Source: Bacillota bacterium (GTDB lineage: Bacteria > Bacillota > Dethiobacteria > SKNC01). From it: 13,800 nt of DNA. The stretch is taken from NCBI GenBank assembly GCA_007121375.1, contig SKLX01000204.1:1-13800 (forward strand), read 5' to 3'. Both the position numbers and the translations under genes were made by a program. Positions within the stretch are counted from its first letter, which is position 1; each line of letters opens with the position of its first letter. A model generated the notes under the pieces. That model was not told the DNA's origin, made no database searches, and saw only the letters and a program-made list of their open reading frames with translations. Positions 7,695 to 13,665 of this stretch are shown one piece after another.

Positions 7695-8240
7695 TCAAGA
7701 ATACTTCTTAATATAATAGTTAAAGCCTTCTTCCAGGGCTTTTTTATTGGCAGTGGCAATTTCTCCTGAAAATTTCTCATCAATAGCTTTACATAAACTT
7801 TCTAAAGAAACTTCCTCCACCCCGGCAGCAAAAGCTCCCAGGAGCACCGTGTTACCCATGGTTCTTCCAAATATATCATAAGATATCTCATCTGCCGGTA
7901 TGGTATAAACATTTATCCCCTGCACCTGAGGGGTTGGCATCTTTCCTGGCTGATTTATAAAGGCTGTCCCCCCCGGTTTGATATCTTCAAATATGTTAAA
8001 ACCCCTCATCAAAGTGTAATCTACAACCATGATATAATCGGGTTCATATATCTGACTCCTCAACCTGATTTCTTTGTCACTAATCCTTACAAAACTATTC
8101 ATGGGGGCTCCCATCCGGGCAGCTCCAAAATGGGGAAAAGCAAGGGCGTACTTCCCCTCCAAAAAAACCGCCATCCCTAAAATGGAGGCAACAGTAATGG
8201 CCCCCTGCCCGGCTCTGGCGTGTATGGTTACTTCCTTCAA
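7695..8240 (-). CDS. porG: Pyruvate:ferredoxin oxidoreductase, gamma subunit
   Basis: This is the 181-aa gamma subunit, first gene of the apparent operon. It begins MKEVTIHARAGQGAITVASI, the position of the family motif GRGGQGA; here the first glycine pair reads RAGQGA. FPHFGAARMGAPM at about 35-47 corresponds to the FPxFGxERRGAPV region, again with substitutions. The C-terminal helix with GFNYYIKKYS is ordinary. The open frame extends to 8291, but the extra residues come from a low-complexity AT-rich stretch. I chose the TTG at 8240, 6 nt after GGGAGGGAGGGG (8247-8258), which also matches the family start. A 50-bp gap separates it from porD, and no terminator is seen there. Confidence 0.92.
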   Translation of the reverse strand: MKEVTIHARAGQGAITVASILGMAVFLEGKYALAFPHFGAARMGAPMNSFVRISDKEIRLRSQIYEPDYIMVVDYTLMRGFNIFEDIKPGGTAFINQPGKMPTPQVQGINVYTIPADEISYDIFGRTMGNTVLLGAFAAGVEEVSLESLCKAIDEKFSGEIATANKKALEEGFNYYIKKYS

Positions 8241-8274
8241 ATATTTCCCCTCCCTCCCTTTAGTATATATAATA

Positions 8275-8303
8275 ATTATATAATAAACCATGACATAAAA
8301 GCA
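8275..8303 (-). promoter_or_regulatory. Weak candidate promoter for the por operon
   Basis: On the minus strand a perfect TATAAT occupies 8280-8275. The hexamer 17 bp upstream (8303-8298) is TGCTTT, which hardly resembles TTGACA. A start a few bases downstream would give a very short leader before the porG Shine-Dalgarno at 8247-8258. In such AT-rich sequence a TATAAT can arise by chance, so this is tentative. Confidence 0.25.
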
Positions 8304-8350
8304 TATTTTTTTTAATTTGACACTTTAATCCTTATTCCTTCTTTTATAAA

Positions 8351-8394
8351 AAATCTACTTAAAAAGATTTAGGTCTATCAGAATTCTCCTAAAT
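8351..8394 (-). repeat. Overlapping inverted repeats, attenuator-like if transcribed toward porG
   Basis: ATTTAGG (8367-8373) pairs with CCTAAAT (8388-8394) across 14 nt, and AAATCT (8351-8356) pairs with AGATTT (8365-8370) across 8 nt. The two stems share bases 8367-8370, so they exclude one another. Read on the minus strand, each stem is followed by a T run (TCTTTTT, and TTTTTT). This resembles an antiterminator/terminator pair, but the stems are short and AT-rich and could be chance or a protein-binding site. Confidence 0.3.
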
Positions 8395-8444
8395 AAAGAT
8401 TTACATGTTTTCCTGGTCTTTTAAGGTTTTTTCCTGCCCCAGGC

Positions 8445-8473
8445 TTGACTTTTTAATTGTGTTAATATAAATT
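8445..8473 (+). promoter_or_regulatory. Candidate sigma-A-type promoter for trpB2
   Basis: TTGACT at 8445-8450 matches five of six bases of the -35 consensus. A 17-bp spacer leads to TAAATT at 8468-8473; an alternative TATAAA at 8466-8471 has a 15-bp spacer. Transcription from here would give a leader of roughly 45-50 nt before the GTG start at 8528. Confidence 0.45.
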
Positions 8474-8527
8474 AAGGATAAGTTTTGATAAAATAAGAAG
8501 TATTAAGAAAGCAAAGGAGGAATATAT

Positions 8528-9886
8528 GTGATCCCCTATAAAATCCACCTGGAAGAACATGAAATGCCCACTCAATGGTATAACATCCAGGCAGATTTAC
8601 CGAACCCTTTAAAACCATCCTTAAATCCTCAAACTCAAAAACCTTTGACCCCGGATGATTTATCCGCTATCTTTCCCATGCCCCTTATCCTGCAGGAAGT
8701 ATCCACAGAAAGATGGATTGACATTCCTGAGGATATTTTAAATGCTTACAAGCTCTGGAGGCCTTCTCCCGTACATAGGGCTTACAACCTGGAAAAGGCA
8801 TTAAATACTCCTGCTAAAATATATTACAAGCAGGAAGGCGTTAGTCCTGCTGGCAGCCATAAGCCTAATACAGCCATAGCCCAGGCTTACTACAATAAAA
8901 TATCTGGAATAAAACGCCTGGCCACGGAAACAGGAGCAGGACAGTGGGGCAGCGCTTTGAGCCTGGCCTGCAGTACTTTTGGCCTGGAATGTACCGTATA
9001 TATGGTAAAAGTAAGCTACTACCAAAAGCCTTACCGGCGTTCTTTGATGGAGGTTTGGGGTGCCAATGTAATACCCAGTCCCAGCGACCAGACTAATTCT
9101 GGAAGAAATATTCTGGAAAAAGATCCTGACGCTATGGGGAGCCTGGGTTTAGCCATAAGCGAGGCTGTAGAAGATGCTGCAACCAAAGAAGACACAAATT
9201 ACTCCCTGGGAAGTGTTTTAAACCATGTCCTCCTCCATCAGACTATAATTGGCCTTGAGTCTAAGGCTCAGCTGGACAAGGTTAACGAATACCCTGATGT
9301 AGTGGTGGCCTGCTGCGGTGGAGGCAGTAATTTCGGCGGCATAGCCTTTCCCTTCCTTTACGATAAAATAAATGGAAAGGATATAGACATTATTGCCGTT
9401 GAACCTGCCGCCTGCCCTACCCTTACCCGGGGTGAATTTACTTATGATTATGGGGATACAGCCAGGCTTACTCCTCTGGTTATGATGTATACCCTGGGAC
9501 ATGATTTTGTGCCTCCGGGGATTCATGCCGGTGGTTTAAGATACCACGGAGAATCTCCCCTGGTAAGCCAGCTGGTAAAAGACAATCTGGTGGAAGCCCG
9601 GGCTGTAAATCAGCTGGGATGCTTTGAGGCTGCCCTCCAGTTCACCCGGAATGAAGGCATTCTCCCGGCACCAGAAACTTCCCATGCTATCCGCACTGTT
9701 ATAGACTTGGCTTTAGAATGTAAGGAAAGCGGGGAAGAAAAGACTATCCTCTTCAACCTCAGCGGCCACGGGCACTTTGACCTGACCGCCTATGACGATT
9801 ACCTGGCGGGTAAACTTAAAGATTATGAGTACCCCGAGGAGGAAATTAAAAAATCCCTCCAGGATCTTCCCAAAATAAATCTTTAA
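8528..9886 (+). CDS. trpB: TrpB2-type tryptophan synthase beta chain (pyridoxal phosphate enzyme), without a neighbouring trpA
   Basis: This 452-aa PLP enzyme is much longer than TrpB1 (about 390-400 aa) and has the extended N-terminus of TrpB2, including RPSPVHRAYNLEKAL before the PLP site. Lys112 in GSHKPNTA is the Schiff-base lysine. Glu134 in ETGAGQWG is the catalytic acid/base equivalent. CGGGSN at 263-268 binds the PLP phosphate, and SGHGHFD at 412-418 is the C-terminal cofactor-contact motif. TrpB2 enzymes join indole to serine or, in some characterised cases, O-phosphoserine to make tryptophan, and do not normally bind TrpA through the TrpB1 interface. GTG at 8528 follows AAAGGAGG (8513-8520) by 7 nt; the overlapping ATG at 8526 runs straight into TGA. 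No trpA or other trp gene is in the window. The gene is monocistronic and ends at the terminator at 9898-9946. Confidence 0.93.
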   Translation: MIPYKIHLEEHEMPTQWYNIQADLPNPLKPSLNPQTQKPLTPDDLSAIFPMPLILQEVSTERWIDIPEDILNAYKLWRPSPVHRAYNLEKALNTPAKIYYKQEGVSPAGSHKPNTAIAQAYYNKISGIKRLATETGAGQWGSALSLACSTFGLECTVYMVKVSYYQKPYRRSLMEVWGANVIPSPSDQTNSGRNILEKDPDAMGSLGLAISEAVEDAATKEDTNYSLGSVLNHVLLHQTIIGLESKAQLDKVNEYPDVVVACCGGGSNFGGIAFPFLYDKINGKDIDIIAVEPAACPTLTRGEFTYDYGDTARLTPLVMMYTLGHDFVPPGIHAGGLRYHGESPLVSQLVKDNLVEARAVNQLGCFEAALQFTRNEGILPAPETSHAIRTVIDLALECKESGEEKTILFNLSGHGHFDLTAYDDYLAGKLKDYEYPEEEIKKSLQDLPKINL

Positions 9887-9897
9887 ATAACTTGAAT

Positions 9898-9946
9898 AAA
9901 AAAGAGACAAGATCGGGAAGCTTTCTCCCTGTCCTGTCTCTTTTAT
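9898..9946. terminator. Bidirectional rho-independent terminator between trpB2 and groEL
   Basis: AAAAGAGACA (9900-9909) pairs with TGTCTCTTTT (9935-9944), and the stem continues inward after mismatches with GGGA (9915-9918) pairing TCCC (9926-9929). A T run follows on the plus strand and T6 on the minus strand. It lies 11 bp after the trpB2 stop and about 16 bp after the groEL stop, so it serves both convergent genes. Confidence 0.88.
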
Positions 9947-9962
9947 ATTTAATCTATTTTTA

Positions 9963-11600
9963 TTACATCATGCCGGGCATTCCACCGGGCATTCCGCCGG
10001 GCATTCCACCGCCGCCACCTTCTTCGTCAGGCATTTCCGCAACCACTGCTTCTGTGGTCAGGAACATGGCTGCGATGCTGGCAGCATTTTGCATGGCAGA
10101 ACGGGTAACCTTGGCCGGGTCCACGATACCTGCAACTAACATATCTTCATAGATATCTTTCATGGCATTGTAACCAATACCAGGGTCAGCATTTTTAAGT
10201 CTCTCCACTACAATAGAACCTTCAACTCCGGCATTTTCTGCAATCTGGCGAACAGGCTCTTCTAAGGTTCGATGAATGAGCCTGATACCTGTAGCTTCAT
10301 CTCCAGCAGACTTATCCAACATTTCCTCCAGGGCCTTTTGAGGAGCCAGGTAAGCTACTCCTCCACCGGCGACTATGCCTTCTTCCACAGCTGCCCGGGT
10401 AGCAGAAAGGGCATCTTCAACCCGAAGCTTTTTCTCTTTCATTTCAGTTTCTGTGGCTGCCCCAACCTCCAGGACAGCTACACCACCAGCCAGCTTGGCA
10501 AGCCTTTCCTGAAGTTTCTCTTTATCAAACTCGGAAGTGGTTTCTTCAATCTGGCTGCGGATTTGCTGGATTCTCTTTTCAATCTCAGCAGTATCCCCTG
10601 CGCCATCTACCAGTACTGTTTCTTCTTTGGTAATTCTTACCTGCCTGGCAGAACCAAGCATATCCATATCTATATTCTTAAAGTCAATTCCCAGGTCATC
10701 AGAAACTACCTGGGCTCCCGTCAGGATAGCTATGTCCTGGAGCATGGCCTTCCTTCTATCACCAAAACCAGGAGCCTTAACAGATACACAGGTAAAGGTT
10801 CCCCTCAGTTTGTTAACTACCAGGGTGGCCAGAGCTTCCCCTTCTACATCTTCAGCAATGAGGAGAAGGGACTTGCCCTGCTGGACAATTTTTTCCAGGA
10901 GAGGCAAGATATCGTGGATATTTGATACCTTTTTATCGGTAAGGAGCAGGTAGGGCTCTTCCAGCACTGCTTCCATTTTCTCTGTATCCGTAACCATATA
11001 AGGGGATATGTAACCCCGATCAAACTGCATCCCTTCTACCACATTCAAATCCATGGTGAAACCCTTGGACTCTTCTACCGTTATTACTCCGTCTTTACCT
11101 ACCTTTTCCATGGCTTCAGCAATAAGGTTACCTATTTCTTCATCATCAGCAGAAATAGAAGCAACCTGGGCAATGGCCCCTGTAGTTTCTACAGGCCTGG
11201 AAATCTTTTGAATCTCTTCAACCACTTTACTGGTAGCCTTCTCAATACCCTTCTTTAAAACCATGGGATTGGCCCCTGCGGCCACATTTCTTATTCCTTC
11301 CCGGATAATCGCCTGGGCTAAAAGGGTAGCGGTAGTGGTACCGTCTCCGGCAATATCCTGGGTCTTGTTGGCAACTTCCTTCACCAGCTGGGCTCCCATA
11401 TTTTCATAGGGATCTTCCAGCTCTATTTCCCTGGCTATGGTAACCCCATCGTTTGTTATTTGAGGGGAACCAAACTTTTTATCAAGAACCACGTTACGGC
11501 CCTTGGGACCCAGGGTTACTTTAACCGTATCGGCTAATTCATTTACTCCTCTTTCCAGGGCTTTTCGTGCTTCTTCACTATATAAAATTTCTTTTGCCAT
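9963..11600 (-). CDS. groEL: 60-kDa chaperonin GroEL
   Basis: This is the 545-aa cytosolic ATP-dependent folding chamber, normal length. Conserved landmarks run in order: VTLGPKGRNVVLDK near residue 28-41, the nucleotide-binding/hydrolysis segment GDGTTTAT near 86, the apical domain in the middle, GGGVAYL near 413, and NAASIAAMFLTTEAVVAE near the end. The C-terminus is a GGM-type tail (GGMPGGMPGGMPGMM). ATG at 11600 has GAGGAGG (11610-11616) 9 nt upstream. It follows groES by 52 bp in the usual bicistronic arrangement and is expected to be controlled by the CIRCE element ahead of groES. Confidence 0.99.
   Translation of the reverse strand: MAKEILYSEEARKALERGVNELADTVKVTLGPKGRNVVLDKKFGSPQITNDGVTIAREIELEDPYENMGAQLVKEVANKTQDIAGDGTTTATLLAQAIIREGIRNVAAGANPMVLKKGIEKATSKVVEEIQKISRPVETTGAIAQVASISADDEEIGNLIAEAMEKVGKDGVITVEESKGFTMDLNVVEGMQFDRGYISPYMVTDTEKMEAVLEEPYLLLTDKKVSNIHDILPLLEKIVQQGKSLLLIAEDVEGEALATLVVNKLRGTFTCVSVKAPGFGDRRKAMLQDIAILTGAQVVSDDLGIDFKNIDMDMLGSARQVRITKEETVLVDGAGDTAEIEKRIQQIRSQIEETTSEFDKEKLQERLAKLAGGVAVLEVGAATETEMKEKKLRVEDALSATRAAVEEGIVAGGGVAYLAPQKALEEMLDKSAGDEATGIRLIHRTLEEPVRQIAENAGVEGSIVVERLKNADPGIGYNAMKDIYEDMLVAGIVDPAKVTRSAMQNAASIAAMFLTTEAVVAEMPDEEGGGGGMPGGMPGGMPGMM
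9972..10007 (-). repeat. Three tandem 12-bp units encoding the GGMP tail of GroEL
   Basis: Three near-identical 12-base units (9972-9983, 9984-9995, 9996-10007) differ at a single base and encode GGMP three times. Methionine/glycine tails are usual in GroEL and line the folding cavity floor; the near-exact DNA repeat suggests recent slippage expansion or contraction. Confidence 0.85.
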
Positions 11601-11652
11601 GTTAATTTACCTCCTCTATACTTAGTTATGTTATAGTAATTTAAGTAATTTT

Positions 11653-11943
11653 TTACTTTTCAATTACAGCCAGAACATCATCTTCCCTTAACAAAAGATA
11701 TTCTTCTTCACCAAACTTGAAGTCCGTACCGGCATACTTGGACAATACCACCCGATCGCCTACTTTTAAATCAATAGGTAGCTTCTGTCCATTATCCAGA
11801 ACTTTGCCTGGCCCCACGGCAATAACTTCTGCTTCCTGGGGTCTTTCTTTTGCCTTATCGGGAATCACAATTCCGCCGGCTGTCTTTTCTTCAGCTTCAA
11901 TTAGCTTAACTACCACTCGGTCTCCTAATGGTTTCAGTTTCAT
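11653..11943 (-). CDS. groES: 10-kDa co-chaperonin GroES
   Basis: This 96-aa protein, normal for the family, forms the heptameric lid on GroEL. It begins MKLKPLGDRVVVKLIEAEE; the mobile loop that docks on GroEL is around residues 18-33 (EKTAGGIVIPD), followed by EVIAVGPGK and the C-terminal strand YLLLREDDVLAVIEK. ATG at 11943 lies 7 nt after AAAGGAGGG (11951-11959). Promoter and CIRCE lie just upstream. Confidence 0.98.
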   Translation of the reverse strand: MKLKPLGDRVVVKLIEAEEKTAGGIVIPDKAKERPQEAEVIAVGPGKVLDNGQKLPIDLKVGDRVVLSKYAGTDFKFGEEEYLLLREDDVLAVIEK

Positions 11944-11994
11944 TAATTTACCCTCCTTTAAGATTCTATTTTATATTTTTTTTATTTGTCCTTG

Positions 11995-12021
11995 TTAGCA
12001 CTCGCTAAGGGTGAGTGCTAA
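11995..12021 (-). promoter_or_regulatory. CIRCE operator (HrcA binding site)
   Basis: TTAGCACTC (11995-12003), nine spacer bases, then GAGTGCTAA (12013-12021): a perfect match to the CIRCE consensus. HrcA is expected to bind here and repress groESL until heat or misfolded protein titrates GroEL. It lies about 51 bp before groES, just downstream of the promoter, so binding would block transcription start or clearance. Confidence 0.98.
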
Positions 12022-12035
12022 CATTACCGTAAACT

Positions 12036-12064
12036 ATCTTAACTAATAACATTTTTTGAGGCAA
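12036..12064 (-). promoter_or_regulatory. Vegetative promoter of groESL
   Basis: On the minus strand, TTGCCT (12064-12059) and TAAGAT (12041-12036) are separated by exactly 17 bp. Each matches four of six consensus bases, and the predicted start falls immediately ahead of the CIRCE operator, the usual arrangement for HrcA control. Confidence 0.7.
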
Positions 12065-12193
12065 ATCCCTTGATAAGCAGTTACTGCAAAATAGCTTTGA
12101 TATTTTCCTTTATTTTCTGTTTTTCTCTTTATTTCATTATTTATCTAATATTAGCTTTTTTCTCCTGTGACATGAAACTATTATATCCTCCTC

Positions 12194-12227
12194 AAAAAAA
12201 AATATACACTCATCTCATTGGAGTGTA
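12194..12227 (-). terminator. Rho-independent terminator after the protease gene
   Basis: On the minus strand TACACTC (12227-12221) pairs with GAGTGTA (12211-12205) around a 9-nt loop, followed after two bases by T9 (12202-12194). It begins 7 bp after the protease stop and insulates groESL. The remaining 12065-12193 sequence is T-rich and holds nothing I recognise. Confidence 0.8.
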
Positions 12228-12233
12228 ATTAAA

Positions 12234-13100
12234 TTAATTAGGGTGGTGATTATTAATGTTTATCCCGTTTTCCTCTAAAAACTCTTTAAGGAGGGGAAGG
12301 GTAACTGCAAGGCCGACAATATCCTCGTCTTCCCTGCCCCTTAAAGTACCGTAAACAACAGCTACTACCTGGCCCTCTTCGTTAAAAACAGGACTGCCGC
12401 TGTTTCCCTGGTGAATGGGCGCCTCTATTTCCATCACCTGCTCCAGGGGAGTACCTCCCCATCCTCTCCTGTAATCAAGGATTTTCCCCGTTGCCGCTAC
12501 CCGGGCAAAGCCCAGGGGATTACCCAGTATGAGAACTTCCTCCCCCGGAGAGGGCAGGTTTTTACCCAGGGGGACTGAAGGAAACTCTTCTTCCTCCTGT
12601 TCTAAAAATATTAAAGCCAGGTCTTTATGGGGGGATTTTACCCACCGGTAGGCAGGATAAACTCCTTTTTGAAGAAAGGAAACTTTCACTACTTCTGCTC
12701 CTTCAACCAGGTGCCTATTAGTAACTATTACTCCTCCTTCATCTATGTTAAATCCCGTCCCCCGGGCTTGTTGAGAAACTCCCTCAACTCTAACCTGCAC
12801 AACCCCCTGGCGAAGCTCCTGGACCAGGGGATCCCGGGTCAACTCCCTGGACTCCATCAAAAAATCCAGGGAGGGGAGAGAAAAAAGACGAAAAAGATCT
12901 CCTAATGCAAACATAAGAAAAGCTGCCGCCACCAAAAAAGCAAAAACTTTTATCAGGGAAGGCCTTCTACCTGGAGAAGGGGGAGGGGATTCTTCTAAAT
13001 CTTCTTCCCCATACTTCTCATTTAGCTCTTCCATTTCCCTCTCTTCCCTTTCCCTGATTTCCCTATCCTGATCCTTGGGGAAAAAGAAAGTCATAAACAA
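12234..13100 (-). CDS. Membrane-anchored trypsin/HtrA-like serine protease without PDZ domain
   Basis: This 288-aa protein has a highly charged cytoplasmic N-terminus (residues 9-37, mostly Glu/Arg/Lys), a proline-rich link with RRPS, one membrane helix at about 49-67, then a chymotrypsin-fold domain. The catalytic triad is complete: His130 in TNRHLV, Asp160 in HKDLALI, and Ser234 in QGNSGSPV. GTGFNID (114-120) and ILGNPLGF (191-198) are typical of the DegP/HtrA protease core. The chain ends right after the protease domain, so the PDZ domain of classical HtrA is absent. Topology would place the protease outside the membrane. The start is a TTG at 13100, 6 nt after GGGAGGGGAG (13107-13116); an ATG two codons in (13094) is possible. 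It lies 29 bp after mogA and is the last gene of that unit. Confidence 0.85.
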   Translation of the reverse strand: MFMTFFFPKDQDREIREREEREMEELNEKYGEEDLEESPPPSPGRRPSLIKVFAFLVAAAFLMFALGDLFRLFSLPSLDFLMESRELTRDPLVQELRQGVVQVRVEGVSQQARGTGFNIDEGGVIVTNRHLVEGAEVVKVSFLQKGVYPAYRWVKSPHKDLALIFLEQEEEEFPSVPLGKNLPSPGEEVLILGNPLGFARVAATGKILDYRRGWGGTPLEQVMEIEAPIHQGNSGSPVFNEEGQVVAVVYGTLRGREDEDIVGLAVTLPLLKEFLEENGININNHHPN

Positions 13101-13129
13101 TTACATCTCCCCTCCCTTTTTCTTCCCTT

Positions 13130-13621
13130 CTAAGATTGACCGCAATCCGTCACCTGTCCCTTCAAGAGTTCCAATGCATGGGGTAGGGCCGGCTCAACAA
13201 CTTCCAGGCACTCCCTGACAGCTTTAGGGCTGCCCGGTAAATTTATAATCAACGAACCGCCCCGGACACCACAAACTGCCCGGGAAAGCATGGCATGGGG
13301 TGTTTTTTTCAAGCTTTCCGCCCTCATGGCCTCCGCCAAACCGGGAACCAGCCGGTCAACTACCTCTAAAGTAGCTTCAGGTGTATTATCCCGGGGGCTC
13401 AAGCCTGTGCCGCCGGTAGTAAGGATAAGGTGAGCCTTGGATTGATCTGCAAATACCATTAGTTGCTTTTTTATAGATTCCAAGTCATCGGGCACCATCA
13501 CATACTCAACCACCTCACCCCCCAGGCCCTTTACAATTTCTTCAATGACTTTACCGCTTTTATCCTCCCGTTCTCCCCGGGATCCTCGATCACTGGCTGT
13601 TAAAATGGCTGCCCTGAACAT
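13130..13621 (-). CDS. mogA: MogA/MoaB-family molybdopterin adenylyltransferase
   Basis: This 163-aa protein adenylylates molybdopterin before MoeA inserts molybdate. Family motifs: ILTASDRGSRGEREDKSG (6-23) and the molybdopterin/AMP loop TTGGTGLSPRDNTPEA (68-83). The C-terminal NLPGSPKAV (127-135) completes the set. Length is normal. ATG at 13621 is 6 nt after AAAGGAG (13628-13634). It follows a gene fragment resembling the MoeA-associated PBP-like domain by 44 bp, supporting a molybdenum-cofactor role. MogA and MoaB are hard to separate by sequence; context favours MogA. Confidence 0.92.
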   Translation of the reverse strand: MFRAAILTASDRGSRGEREDKSGKVIEEIVKGLGGEVVEYVMVPDDLESIKKQLMVFADQSKAHLILTTGGTGLSPRDNTPEATLEVVDRLVPGLAEAMRAESLKKTPHAMLSRAVCGVRGGSLIINLPGSPKAVRECLEVVEPALPHALELLKGQVTDCGQS

Positions 13622-13640
13622 AAAATTCTCCTTTCTTACC

Positions 13641-13662
13641 CAGGTAACAGATTTACCTGTTA
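13641..13662 (-). repeat. Two overlapping alternative hairpins between the MoeA-like gene and mogA
   Basis: CAGGTAA (13641-13647) pairs with TTACCTG (13653-13659) over a 5-nt loop; TAACAG (13645-13650) pairs with CTGTTA (13657-13662) over a 6-nt loop. The stems exclude one another. No T run follows on the minus strand, so it is not an ordinary terminator; it could be an operator, an mRNA-processing site or chance. Confidence 0.4.
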
Positions 13663-13665
13663 GTA

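Larger units (their letters stand above)
8241..8527. other. AT-rich divergent intergenic region between porG and trpB2
   Basis: This 287-bp stretch separates two divergently read genes and must hold the promoters for both. It contains no credible coding frame. It carries poly-A/T tracts, a run of alternating AT beside porG, three copies of AGATTT (two direct as AAAGATTTA at 8363-8371 and 8395-8403, one inverted at 8351-8356), and the inverted repeats listed separately. I see no T-box or known riboswitch consensus. Confidence 0.7.

Noticed and set aside
8317..8350. TTGACA at 8317-8322 with TATAAA at 8345-8350 on the plus strand
   Set aside because: The spacer is 22 bp, too long for a normal promoter; the TTGACT at 8445 is closer to trpB2 and better spaced.
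10272..10925. Long plus-strand open frame (217 codons) and another at 10537-10953
   Set aside because: Both lie antisense within groEL, have no Shine-Dalgarno or family resemblance, and are explained by the codon pattern of groEL.
12141..12173. Ten-codon open frame upstream of groES on the minus strand
   Set aside because: Its Shine-Dalgarno is 13 nt away and there is no other support; it lies behind the terminator in a T-rich spacer.
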